Of a stretch of 64,000 nucleotides of DNA, positions 36,698 through 44,847 are shown one piece after another; position 1 is the stretch's first letter, and each line of letters opens with the position of its first letter. A program made the position numbers and the translations under genes. Source of the DNA: Paenibacillus dendrobii (lineage in GTDB: Bacteria; Bacillota; Bacilli; Paenibacillales; Paenibacillaceae); assembly GCF_009807035.1 (NCBI RefSeq), contig NZ_WUBI01000006.1, positions 156,012 to 220,011 of the forward strand, given 5' to 3'. The notes beneath the pieces were generated by a model. The model had not been told where the DNA came from, did no database searches, and was given only the letters and a program-made list of their open reading frames with translations.

Positions 36698-37050
36698 CTT
36701 TGTGGGCGAAAAAGGCTACTTCCTAAGAAGTAGATTCGTTTCCGCTTCTGAGAGCGATTTAATCCATGCATCTGCTTTCTGTCAACGTATGATGTAGCAA
36801 GAGCATACAGGAGAACAATACGGCTTGTACAGGGGTATAAATAACTAAAATTTGATCCATTTGTGTGTAGACACTTTCTCCTATACCCGCATAGGATGTC
36901 ATTCTTTTGTTGAAATTTGTTGCGGGAAGCAGCCAAAAAACGCAGATCCAGTGCTCCGGCCTGCGTATCTTGTTGGCTATATTCTTTCTTCAATCTCTTT
37001 CACGGCGTCAGCCGGTTGAATCAAGGCAATTCACATCAGTGGCTGCAATT

Positions 37051-38232
37051 TCACTGCGATTCAGTCTGCTCTTGATATTGGTTCATCAGATCCGCTAATT
37101 GGGCAGCGGCGTCGTCGGAGAACATGAGCTTCAGATTGTCGTCCGACATCCGGGCCGATACGGAGGAATATTCGACCATTTCCGCTTCATAAGCACAAAC
37201 TGCCTCGTTGATATCGGGATGCCCGATTATGGCCAGCGCCAGCTCCGCGGCATCCAGCATGGCCAGGTTTACGCCTTCGCCGGCAAAAGGGGACATCAAG
37301 TGGGCAGCATCGCCGATCAGCGTGACGCCCGGTTTATGTTTCCATGTTAGGCCGACGGGCAGCATATAAATGCGTCTTGGATAGATGGCGTCTTCTGCGA
37401 AACGGATATAATCCTTCAATACGTCATACCAATCGCTGAAATATTCCAACAGCTGCCGTTTCGCTTCTTCGGGCAAACTGAATGGAATGTCGCAGGTATC
37501 CAGCCAATCCTGTTCAGCTCTGAAACTCAAATATACTTTAATACGGCCGTCTCCATTGAGCTGGGCCAGTATGGCCTTATGGTCCGCAAGAGCAAACAGC
37601 TTTCCGCGTCCGTTAAACGAAGCGAGTTCGGGATGGGCTGAGGCGGCATCAAGAACGTTCAACTCCACCATGCTAAGTCCGGTATATTCGGCTGTAGCAT
37701 CTGTCAAAAGCGGACGAATGCGGGAGAAGGCGCCGTCTGCGCCAACGACGAGATGAACGGTGTCCACATGCCCGTTTTCAAAGCGAAGCTCATGCATCCC
37801 GTTATGAAGCGGAACTGCCTGAATCAATTGATGACCGTAACGAATGCATTCGGGATCAAGAGCGTTTAATAAGAGCTCGCATAGCGTACCGCGATCGATT
37901 TCGGGCCGATCCCCTTGTACGCCCTCTTCGGCCACTTCATCCATATGGAGCGTGCCGGTTTTATCGAACAGGCGGAAGTCTTCTCCTTCATAGCGGGCGA
38001 TTGCTTGGAATTGGTCGTATAAACCGGCTTGCTTGAGCGCGAATTGCCCTGAATCCCCATGGATGTCGAGGGAGCCGCCTTTCTCGCGGTTGGGATCAAA
38101 CGCTTCGCGTTCATACACGACGGTCTGAATGCCGTGCCGTTGCAGAATCAGGGCCAGCGTCAGTCCTCCCGGCCCTCCCCCTATAATTGCAATGCGCTGT
38201 GGTTCCTTTGATTGTGCCATTTCTGTTGTCAT
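37051..38232 (-). CDS. FAD-dependent monooxygenase, Tet(X)-like
   Basis: A 393-residue class A flavin monooxygenase. FAD-binding GxGxxG appears as IAIIGGGPGGLTLALIL at residues 14-30. It has the EKGGSLDIHGDSGQ segment near 50, the DRGTL segment near 113, and the second FAD motif GDAAHLMSPFAGEGVNLAM near 300-318. These three segments together are characteristic of the Tet(X)/aromatic hydroxylase branch. Members hydroxylate aromatic substrates; Tet(X) inactivates tetracyclines, but many relatives do not. The start ATG has gaggtg upstream. No terminator was seen after it. Confidence 0.87.
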   Translation of the reverse strand: MTTEMAQSKEPQRIAIIGGGPGGLTLALILQRHGIQTVVYEREAFDPNREKGGSLDIHGDSGQFALKQAGLYDQFQAIARYEGEDFRLFDKTGTLHMDEVAEEGVQGDRPEIDRGTLCELLLNALDPECIRYGHQLIQAVPLHNGMHELRFENGHVDTVHLVVGADGAFSRIRPLLTDATAEYTGLSMVELNVLDAASAHPELASFNGRGKLFALADHKAILAQLNGDGRIKVYLSFRAEQDWLDTCDIPFSLPEEAKRQLLEYFSDWYDVLKDYIRFAEDAIYPRRIYMLPVGLTWKHKPGVTLIGDAAHLMSPFAGEGVNLAMLDAAELALAIIGHPDINEAVCAYEAEMVEYSSVSARMSDDNLKLMFSDDAAAQLADLMNQYQEQTESQ

Positions 38233-38552
38233 ATGGTTAACACCTCTCGAGTTAGATTATTGTATTGGCTAGGGATAGCATACGCCGGCTATATGAACTG
38301 AATGTGAACCCCAAAACTGGCGGTTCCCGTAGCACGAGACTGATGATGTCAGGCAGTATGCTGTTTATCTATGTAGAGGTGGATGGAAGGAGGCCTTTAA
38401 AATGGCGTTCGGATATCTCATGTTTTATGGTTTTTATATGGAATGACCTTGCAGAAAGTTCTCTGCATAAGGTAACTTGAGTATACAAATGTTTACTTGC
38501 ATAGCAGGCCGCTTGAAAACATAAAAAGTACATATGAAGGGGGATTGCACCC
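38233..38552. other. Divergent promoter region
   Basis: 320 bases between the divergent monooxygenase and EamA transporter genes. Only short unsupported open frames are present; promoters for both sides must lie here, but I see no clear operator or RNA element. Confidence 0.5.
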
Positions 38553-39422
38553 ATGTGGATCGCCTATGCATTCGGCTCGGCGCTGTTCGCCGGCGTCACC
38601 TCGATCCTCGCCAAAATCGGCATCCGAAACGTGGACTCGAACCTGGCTACCGCGCTCCGGACCTGGGTAGTGCTGTTCTTTTCGTGGCTCATGGTGTTTA
38701 TTGTGGGGTCGCAGGATACGATAACGGACCTGAACGGGAAAAGCTTGCTCTTCCTCGTGCTGTCGGGGTTAACGACGGGAGCTTCATGGATATGCTATTT
38801 CCGGGCGCTGCAGCTCGGGAGCGTCAATAAGGTCGTTCCGGTCGACAAGTCGAGCAACGTGCTGACGATGATACTGGCGTTTATTTTCCTCAGTGAACGG
38901 ATTACATGGATCATGCTGGTTGGCATGGTGGTGATTGCGATCGGCACATATATGATGATCCAGAAGAACAAAGCGGAAAAGGCTGCTCCTGCCGAACATA
39001 AAAGCTGGCTGGTTTATGCCTGCCTGTCGGCCGTATTCGCGGCTCTGACCTCGATTCTGGGTAAGATCGGCATCGAAAACGTCGAGTCCAACCTGGGAAC
39101 GGCCATCCGGACGATTGTCGTGCTGATTATGGCCTGGCTGATCGTTTTCATGCAGAAGAAGCAGGGAGAGATGAAGCGCATCGACCGGAAAAGCTGGCTG
39201 TATATTGCGTTGTCCGGTCTTGCCACAGGGCTTTCCTGGCTCTGCTTCTATAAGGCGCTCCAAGACGGCCCCGCCAGCGTGGTGGTGCCGATCGACAAGC
39301 TGAGCGTGCTGTTAACGGTGCTGTTCGCGCTCGTGTTCCTCAAGGAAAAGCTGTCGGTGAAGTCTACGATTGGACTGCTGCTGTTAACCGCGGGGACGCT
39401 GGCTTTGCTGATCAAAATGTAG
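38553..39422 (+). CDS. EamA/DMT-family transporter
   Basis: A 289-residue drug/metabolite transporter with ten membrane helices in two homologous halves. The repeat is plain: SALFAGVTSILAKIGIRNVD at the beginning and SAVFAALTSILGKIGIENVE in the second half, each followed by LSGL.TG.SW. Members export amino acids, sugars or other small metabolites; the substrate is unknown. The ATG has gaaggggg upstream. It stands alone between a divergent promoter and a terminator. Confidence 0.9.
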   Translation: MWIAYAFGSALFAGVTSILAKIGIRNVDSNLATALRTWVVLFFSWLMVFIVGSQDTITDLNGKSLLFLVLSGLTTGASWICYFRALQLGSVNKVVPVDKSSNVLTMILAFIFLSERITWIMLVGMVVIAIGTYMMIQKNKAEKAAPAEHKSWLVYACLSAVFAALTSILGKIGIENVESNLGTAIRTIVVLIMAWLIVFMQKKQGEMKRIDRKSWLYIALSGLATGLSWLCFYKALQDGPASVVVPIDKLSVLLTVLFALVFLKEKLSVKSTIGLLLLTAGTLALLIKM

Positions 39423-39436
39423 GTGTGGAATGCAAA

Positions 39437-39466
39437 AAAAGCTCGCCGGAATGGCGGGCTTTTGAC
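39437..39466 (+). terminator. Rho-independent terminator
   Basis: Stem agctcgcc/ggcgggct (one G-U pair) with ggaat loop and tttt tail, after the EamA transporter gene. Confidence 0.7.
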
Positions 39467-39525
39467 GTTCTTATAACCTGTCTGGAGAAATAAAGCAGGA
39501 AAATGAAACGAATTTTCGTTGACGG

Positions 39526-39642
39526 CTAAGCAGTGATCATCCAGGTTATACCGTATGGATCGGCAATTTCCAGGCATAAATGCATCACTTTGTCCCGATG
39601 TTCCTGCTGAGCGCTTACGGCTTGTCCGAACATCCCTTCCAT
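39526..39642 (-). pseudogene. Possible VOC/glyoxalase C-terminal remnant
   Basis: A 38-codon open stretch on the minus strand from an ATG at 39642 to a TAG at 39526. It encodes HRDKVMHLCLEIADPYGITW and ends MITA, recalling the C-terminal ADPYG-tW strand of VOC-superfamily (glyoxalase/PhnB-like) proteins. There is no room for a full domain and no ribosome site, so it would be a broken gene. Weak evidence. Confidence 0.3.
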
Positions 39643-39666
39643 TGGATTTAATAGATTTCGTCGTCT

Positions 39667-40623
39667 TCAGGTCTCGAAAAGAATCTCACCCGTGCGGGTA
39701 AGGTCGTAGCCGGCAATCGCCTGCAGTTCCTTCCGGAACCCGTCCGACCGCAAAATATCCAGCAAAGACTGAATCCACGGCAGGTTCTCTGCCGTTTTCA
39801 GCATGACGAGGTCGTAGCGTTCTTCGATCAGCGGGATAAAATCCACCTGGCCGACGATCGCCGCGGCTTTTTCGATGCCGACGCCGACATCGGCTTCGCC
39901 CGAGGCCACTTTGGCAGCCACCCCGATGTGGTTCGTCTGCTCCAGCTCATATCCGGTCAGCTGCTGCGGTGTAATCCCGTGCAGGCGAAGCTGCTCGTCC
40001 AGCAGGACGCGGGCGCCGGAGCCTTTTTCACGGTTCATGAAGCGCAGGCCGGGACGGCTCAGGTCTGACCATGCCTCAAGCCCGAAGGGATTGCCCTTCT
40101 GCACGTATAGTCCGGCATTTCGGGACAGCAGATTGACAACCACATACGATGATCCGACCAAAAGTTTACGGATGTAGGGGAGGTTGTATTCGCCCGTATC
40201 TCCATCCAGCAGATGGGTGCTGACGATGTCCGATTCGCCGCGGTACATTGAGATCAGGCTGTCGAGGCTGCCGACGTACGCGCGGAGGGGCCGGATGCCG
40301 GAGATGCTTTTTTCCATGTATTTGACCAAAATATCCAGACTAATGTCCTGTCCCGTGACGACGATGGGGCGCATGCCGCTTGCAACCGCGCTTAAATGAG
40401 GGCGATCCGTTGCCGGGACGGCCTGAGGAACTGGCAGCGGCGCGGCTTGCTTGCCTTTTGCACGCTGTTTATAGGCTTCGAAATCCGCAGCATCGACGCG
40501 CATCTGCTTGCCGACACGATAGGATGGAAGCTCTCCCTTCTTGATCAGGTCGTAGACCGTGAGCTTGGAGATTTTCAGCATTTTGGCAATTTCTTCGGTA
40601 GTATAGGAAACATCGCTGGACAT
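39667..40623 (-). CDS. HTH regulator with periplasmic-binding-like sensor domain
   Basis: A 318-residue one-component regulator. Residues 7-55 are an excisionase/MerR-type winged helix (YTTEEIAKMLKISKLTVYDL, then SYRVGKQMRVDAADFEAY). From about residue 85 to the end is a substrate-binding-protein-like domain (PBP-like, as in molybdate-related regulators), including REKGSGARVLLDEQL and GEADVGVGIEKAA. It is divergent from modA by 179 bases, so it most likely senses molybdate or tungstate, or a molybdenum-cofactor state, and controls modAB. It lacks a membrane segment and acts in the cytoplasm. Confidence 0.87.
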   Translation of the reverse strand: MSSDVSYTTEEIAKMLKISKLTVYDLIKKGELPSYRVGKQMRVDAADFEAYKQRAKGKQAAPLPVPQAVPATDRPHLSAVASGMRPIVVTGQDISLDILVKYMEKSISGIRPLRAYVGSLDSLISMYRGESDIVSTHLLDGDTGEYNLPYIRKLLVGSSYVVVNLLSRNAGLYVQKGNPFGLEAWSDLSRPGLRFMNREKGSGARVLLDEQLRLHGITPQQLTGYELEQTNHIGVAAKVASGEADVGVGIEKAAAIVGQVDFIPLIEERYDLVMLKTAENLPWIQSLLDILRSDGFRKELQAIAGYDLTRTGEILFET

Positions 40624-40719
40624 TCGGAATCCTCCTCATTCAAAAAAACAATCCGTTCTTTCAAGTTTTTACTATTCTTTATTGTAGCATAATTGAATGT
40701 GAAAGTTTTTTGAAGCAGG

Positions 40720-40749
40720 TTTACAAGCCCAAAACAATCTAGGTATAAT
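40720..40749 (+). promoter_or_regulatory. Predicted sigma-A promoter of modA
   Basis: -35 tttaca at 40720-40725, an 18-bp spacer, and a consensus -10 tataat at 40744-40749. A very AT-rich, partly palindromic stretch (ttatatctaattataa) follows directly and is a plausible operator for the divergent regulator. Confidence 0.65.
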
Positions 40750-40802
40750 TTAATATTATTTATATCTAATTATAACTAAACATAACATTGGGGGAAGTTT
40801 TC

Positions 40803-41660
40803 ATGCGTTTTAAAAGCAAAAATAAAGTGATTTTGTATGCTTTGGTTGTCATGATGCTGGCCTTCGCTGCCGGCTGCGGGAACAGCTCCGACACGAAAAC
40901 GGACAGTAATGCGACCAACGCGAGTACAGCGGATACGAATGCCTCGAAGGTCGCGCCTGCAGAATTGGTTGATCTGACCATCTCCGCGGCTGCAAGCATG
41001 ACCGATGCATTGAATGAGATCAAGACAGCCTATGAACAAGCCAATCCGAATATCAAGCTAAGCTTTAACTATGGGGGTTCCGGTGCACTGCAAAAGCAGA
41101 TCGAGCAGGGGGCTCCGGCGGATCTGTTCCTGTCGGCAGCGGTCAAGAACATGAAGCCTCTCGTTGAGCAGAACCTGATCGAAGAAGGCAAGGAGAAGAC
41201 ATTACTGAAAAATGAGCTGGTGGCCGTTGTGCCGGCGGATGCCAAGGCTTCTGTCGCGAACATGGGAGACCTGAGCCAGGCCGACGTGAAAAAAGTAGCG
41301 ATCGGCATTCCGGAAAGCGTTCCGGCGGGGAATTATGCCAAGGAGGCACTGACGAACGCCAAGCTGTGGGACCCGCTGCAACCGAAAATGGTTCAAGCCA
41401 AGGATGTGCGTCAAGTGCTGCAATATGTGGAGACGGGGAATGCCGATGCCGGATTCGTGTATAAAACGGATGCCCTGACTTCGTCCAAAGTGAAAATTGC
41501 GTTTAACGTAGACCCGGCTTCGTATTCGGCTGTCGAATATCCGATCGGCATCGTGAAGGCGACGAAGCATGCCAAAGAAGCGGAGGATTTTTACAATTAC
41601 CTGCAATCTCAGCCGGCGATGGATGTGTTCACGAAGTATGGTTTTACTGTCGCGGAGTAA
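40803..41660 (+). CDS. modA: Molybdate-binding lipoprotein ModA
   Basis: A 285-residue lipoprotein. Lipobox FAAGC at residues 20-24 puts Cys24 as the anchor. ModA signatures follow: LTISAAASMTDALNEIKTAY, NYGGSGALQKQIEQGAPADL (oxyanion-binding Ser/Gly segment) and SVPAGNYAKEAL. The start is the ATG at 40803, eight bases after ggggga; a TTG at 40788 overlaps that ribosome site. It delivers molybdate to ModB. Confidence 0.95.
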   Translation: MRFKSKNKVILYALVVMMLAFAAGCGNSSDTKTDSNATNASTADTNASKVAPAELVDLTISAAASMTDALNEIKTAYEQANPNIKLSFNYGGSGALQKQIEQGAPADLFLSAAVKNMKPLVEQNLIEEGKEKTLLKNELVAVVPADAKASVANMGDLSQADVKKVAIGIPESVPAGNYAKEALTNAKLWDPLQPKMVQAKDVRQVLQYVETGNADAGFVYKTDALTSSKVKIAFNVDPASYSAVEYPIGIVKATKHAKEAEDFYNYLQSQPAMDVFTKYGFTVAE

Positions 41661-41672
41661 AAGGATGTGTCA

Positions 41673-42368
41673 ATGATGAACGGGCATGATTTTTGGTCGC
41701 CTGTTAGAATTTCTTTGCAGGTCTCGCTGCTGTCCGGCATCGTGGTGCTCATTCTCGGCGTCGCAGCGGCCAGGTGGATGTCCAAACGGAAATTCAAGGG
41801 GAAAATCATGCTGGAAACCGCATTATTGCTTCCGCTTGTGCTTCCGCCAACGGTCGTCGGTTTTCTGCTCCTCGTTGTTCTGGGCCGGAAAAGCTGGGTC
41901 GGGCAAGCCATCGAATGGCTGTTTAACGCACCTGTAATCTTTTCTTGGTGGGCAGCCGTGATCGCTTCGGTAGTGGTATCCTTCCCGCTGGTATACCAGA
42001 CGATGAAAAACGGCTTTGCTACCGTTGATCCGGAGATCGAGAACGCCGCACGAGCCAGCGGAGCGAATGAGTGGCAAGTATTCCGGTACATTACTCTTCC
42101 GATGACCTTCCACTCCCTGGGCACGGCATTCATTTTGGGCTTTGCGCGGGGACTCGGCGAATTCGGTGCGACCTTGATGATCGCGGGGAACATTCCGGGC
42201 AAAACCCAGACGATCCCGACAGCCATTTACGTGGCGGTGGATGCGGGCAATATGGGCATGGCTTGGGCGTGGACCGGCGCCATTATCATTATTTCATTCT
42301 TGATGCTGCTGCTGACCGGCAGCAGGAACACGGTACATGAAGCCTCTTCGGCTGTGAAAGCCAAATAG
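41673..42368 (+). CDS. modB: Molybdate ABC permease ModB
   Basis: A 232-residue permease with five or six helices. The EAA loop is at IENAARASGANEWQVFRYIT near residues 122-141, followed by GFARGLGEFGATLMIAGNIP, a well-conserved ModB segment. The ATG at 41673 follows aagga by 7 bases; a GTG at 41667 is an alternative start. It is 12 bases after modA. A modC ATPase gene would normally follow but a terminator comes instead, so the ATPase must be encoded elsewhere. Confidence 0.93.
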   Translation: MMNGHDFWSPVRISLQVSLLSGIVVLILGVAAARWMSKRKFKGKIMLETALLLPLVLPPTVVGFLLLVVLGRKSWVGQAIEWLFNAPVIFSWWAAVIASVVVSFPLVYQTMKNGFATVDPEIENAARASGANEWQVFRYITLPMTFHSLGTAFILGFARGLGEFGATLMIAGNIPGKTQTIPTAIYVAVDAGNMGMAWAWTGAIIIISFLMLLLTGSRNTVHEASSAVKAK

Positions 42369-42403
42369 GTGAGAACGAAACAATACCATTCGATGCATAG
42401 AAG

Positions 42404-42438
42404 AAGCGAGGGCCGCAGGCCTCTCGCTTTTTGTTTTT
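42404..42438 (+). terminator. Rho-independent terminator after modB
   Basis: Stem aagcgag-ggcc / ggcc-ctcgctt around a short loop, then ttttgttttt. Confidence 0.88.
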
Positions 42439-42533
42439 CCTGAACAATTTCATGCTTGTTTAGATTTGGTATATACCCGGATTTCTCACGGTTTGCATGT
42501 GCCTGTCCCTGTGCGCGTTCCAATCCGCCTCAT

Positions 42534-44171
42534 TCATTCGGAATTGTTCGGGCGCAGACGGAACCAATGCCAGATCTCTTCCACATCGGATTGTTCCAAA
42601 TGGCTCAGCGACTGATTATATTGACTTGCGATCAGGCTCACTTTAAAGGAACGCAGGTTTCGTCTTTTCTGCCGCCGTGTCGCGGTGACCTGAAGTGCAA
42701 CGACCTGCGGACGCCGGACATATCGGGTAATGCGGGAAATGGTCCGGCTGCGCATCGTAAGCTGCTTCTCCCGGAGGGCGAAGCCCCTGTCCCGGTAAGA
42801 CAGCGCCGTCCACAAGATAGACAAGGGGAGCAGCAGCAGGGACCATAAGCCCGGCATTTTGAAATAACCAATGCAAATAGCACACACGGCGGCTGTTAGC
42901 GCCACATCGAGCTGCAGGGTCATCCATAAAGCGCGCCGCGGCGATTTGCGGTCGGCCGTTTCCGCCTTGAACTGCGGTACGATCTGTTCCAGAAGTTTCC
43001 CGACCTGCTTCATCGGAAGCATGGGATGCAGCATCAGATGTTTCTCGGACTCCGATGTAAGAACATGCAGCTTCACCTCTGCGTAGCCGAAGGGCTGGCG
43101 CAACAGACCTTCCTTGACCGAGACGGCCTGCACGCGCTTCGGCGAGAAAAATAGCTGTTTGCGGTCTAACAGTCCGGACGTGACGGCGATCTGTTTGCCC
43201 ACGCGTTCAACCTTGAAGCCTGCGTATTTGACCGTGAACAAGATGCCCGACAAAATCCAGGCCAGTACAATCGCAACCGGAACGATGGCGAACCAGCCGC
43301 CAGGCAGCCAGCTTCCGGCTTCCCAAAACAGCCTCGCATACAGCTTATCGGGCAGAATGTCGTCCGCAACCGAGAATACGCCTGCTGCAAAGGCAAATGC
43401 CAACGACAGATTAAACGAAGTCAGCGCCGCGATGAACAGTCTTCCGGGCGAAAGCGTCAGAAGTACGCTGCGTTCTTCGACTGGCAGGGTCACGGAGGGG
43501 CTTGGCTGCAATTGCAGCGCCGATGGAATATTTGTCGCAGCGTCAGCATTTGACTTGGCCGGACTCCCCTCCGGCTTTCCGATGGCTGATATCGGGTTGT
43601 CCCCAAGGTGGGAACCATTCATGTATATTTGCTTCGCAGATTCCTGCTCCTGTAGCACGATATTTGCCATATCCGGTGCTGCTTCGGGATTCCTTACCTC
43701 GCTTGGTGCGGTGCGTTCCCGCAGCCATTGCTGCAGACGAAGCGCTTCGCTGGAGGATACGGCGGGAAGTCTGCCCCCGTCTTCATCGGATTTGCCCGGC
43801 GTGTCCAGCTTGACTTGGGTTAGTCCGAGGATCCGCTGCACGAAAGGCTGCTCCATGTTCATGGAATGAATCCTTCCGGTGTAGATCGACAGCTCCTCCC
43901 GGAAGATCACTCCTCGCCTAATGACGATCCGGTCATCCGACAGCCGGTAGACAAATCGGTTCCACTGCAGCCATCCGTACAAGAGAAGGAGCGCAATACC
44001 CGTGATAACGGCGACGATCATCCAGGGAAGCACAGCCGGCGTTATGGTTTTGCCTCCGAATATTTTATATGAGAATAGGATAATTACGGGAAGAAGAGCC
44101 TTCAGACTGTTGATCAGCGGGAAAACGATGTACAGCTTGTGAAGACGGTGCTCCAGCAGTTCATTCATCAT
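42534..44171 (-). CDS. ydbT: PH-domain membrane protein, YdbT-like
   Basis: A 545-residue membrane protein with three bacterial PH (bPH2/YdbS-like) domains alternating with paired membrane helices. Domain starts are visible at YRLSDDRIVIRRGVIFREEL, near residue 340 (KQIAVTSGLLDRKQLFFSPK) and near 470 (ALREKQLTMRSRTISRITRY). A Ser/Pro-rich insert near residues 165-230 has no clear fold. It overlaps the stop of ydbS (ATGATGA), so the two are translated together. The pair exists in many Firmicutes; roles in envelope stress and resistance to some antimicrobials are proposed for homologues. Confidence 0.88.
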   Translation of the reverse strand: MMNELLEHRLHKLYIVFPLINSLKALLPVIILFSYKIFGGKTITPAVLPWMIVAVITGIALLLLYGWLQWNRFVYRLSDDRIVIRRGVIFREELSIYTGRIHSMNMEQPFVQRILGLTQVKLDTPGKSDEDGGRLPAVSSSEALRLQQWLRERTAPSEVRNPEAAPDMANIVLQEQESAKQIYMNGSHLGDNPISAIGKPEGSPAKSNADAATNIPSALQLQPSPSVTLPVEERSVLLTLSPGRLFIAALTSFNLSLAFAFAAGVFSVADDILPDKLYARLFWEAGSWLPGGWFAIVPVAIVLAWILSGILFTVKYAGFKVERVGKQIAVTSGLLDRKQLFFSPKRVQAVSVKEGLLRQPFGYAEVKLHVLTSESEKHLMLHPMLPMKQVGKLLEQIVPQFKAETADRKSPRRALWMTLQLDVALTAAVCAICIGYFKMPGLWSLLLLPLSILWTALSYRDRGFALREKQLTMRSRTISRITRYVRRPQVVALQVTATRRQKRRNLRSFKVSLIASQYNQSLSHLEQSDVEEIWHWFRLRPNNSE

Positions 44172-44697
44172 GCTCCACCACTTTCGCAAGCTCGCCGATG
44201 CGCTGTTTCAGGCTCTCTGCTTCGCGAAGTTCCAGAGCTTTAATAACATGGCTCGTGGCGGCCGTGACCACCTTCACCTCTGCCAGGTTGTATTTGCGCA
44301 GCAGCGGACCCCGCTCTAGCTCCACATGTTGTACGCGGGTCATCGGCACGATGATGTCTTTATACCAAATCCATCCGGATTTTATTTCCAGATCCTCTTC
44401 TGATACACGGAAGCCGAACATCCGGTAGGCAATCCCTGGTGAAACCCAGGTATACCAGATGAGAAGCAATATACTTAAGGCAAGCGCGATCCAGCCCGGC
44501 AGCACAGTCCAGTGCCTCCATGCAGCGAAAACAACATATGCAGTGGAGACGGCGATGAATATCAAGCCCATGATGAACCCAACCATGCGCGATACTTTCA
44601 CGGAGTCCGGGTGGCAGCGCCGCATCAAATCCATTCTCTGGTCGATTTTTCTAACCCCCTCAAGGTGAAGTGCTTTCATTTTATTATATTGTATCAT
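44161..44697 (-). CDS. ydbS: PH-domain membrane protein, YdbS-like
   Basis: Up to 178 residues: two membrane helices (VGFIMGLIFIAVSTAYVVFA and WIALALSILLLIWYTWV) followed by one bacterial PH domain (YRMFGFRVSEEDLEIKSGWI ... RVQHVELERGPLLRKY). This is the usual short partner of YdbT. The start is uncertain: ATG at 44697 has no ribosome site, while ATG at 44634 follows agaga and has gaggggg farther upstream. First gene of the two-gene minus-strand unit. Confidence 0.87.
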   Translation of the reverse strand: MIQYNKMKALHLEGVRKIDQRMDLMRRCHPDSVKVSRMVGFIMGLIFIAVSTAYVVFAAWRHWTVLPGWIALALSILLLIWYTWVSPGIAYRMFGFRVSEEDLEIKSGWIWYKDIIVPMTRVQHVELERGPLLRKYNLAEVKVVTAATSHVIKALELREAESLKQRIGELAKVVEHDE

Positions 44698-44847
44698 GGC
44701 TGCTTAAACTTTCTCTTACAGCAATTCTTAACATCCGCTGAACAGGCATCCCCTTCCGGTTTCTCTGAATCTTTCATATTCGAAAGTCAATTTTACGTAT
44801 AAAATGGTGATATAATCCAGCTGTTAGAAGCAATGAGGAGGCGGGCC

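Noticed and set aside
36685..36993. Minus-strand 102-codon frame upstream of the chitosanase
   Set aside because: No ribosome site, no recognisable fold, and it overlaps the palindromic operator; treated as non-coding.
38265..38480. Plus-strand 71-codon frame in the divergent promoter region
   Set aside because: No ribosome site or family signal; lies between two divergent promoters.
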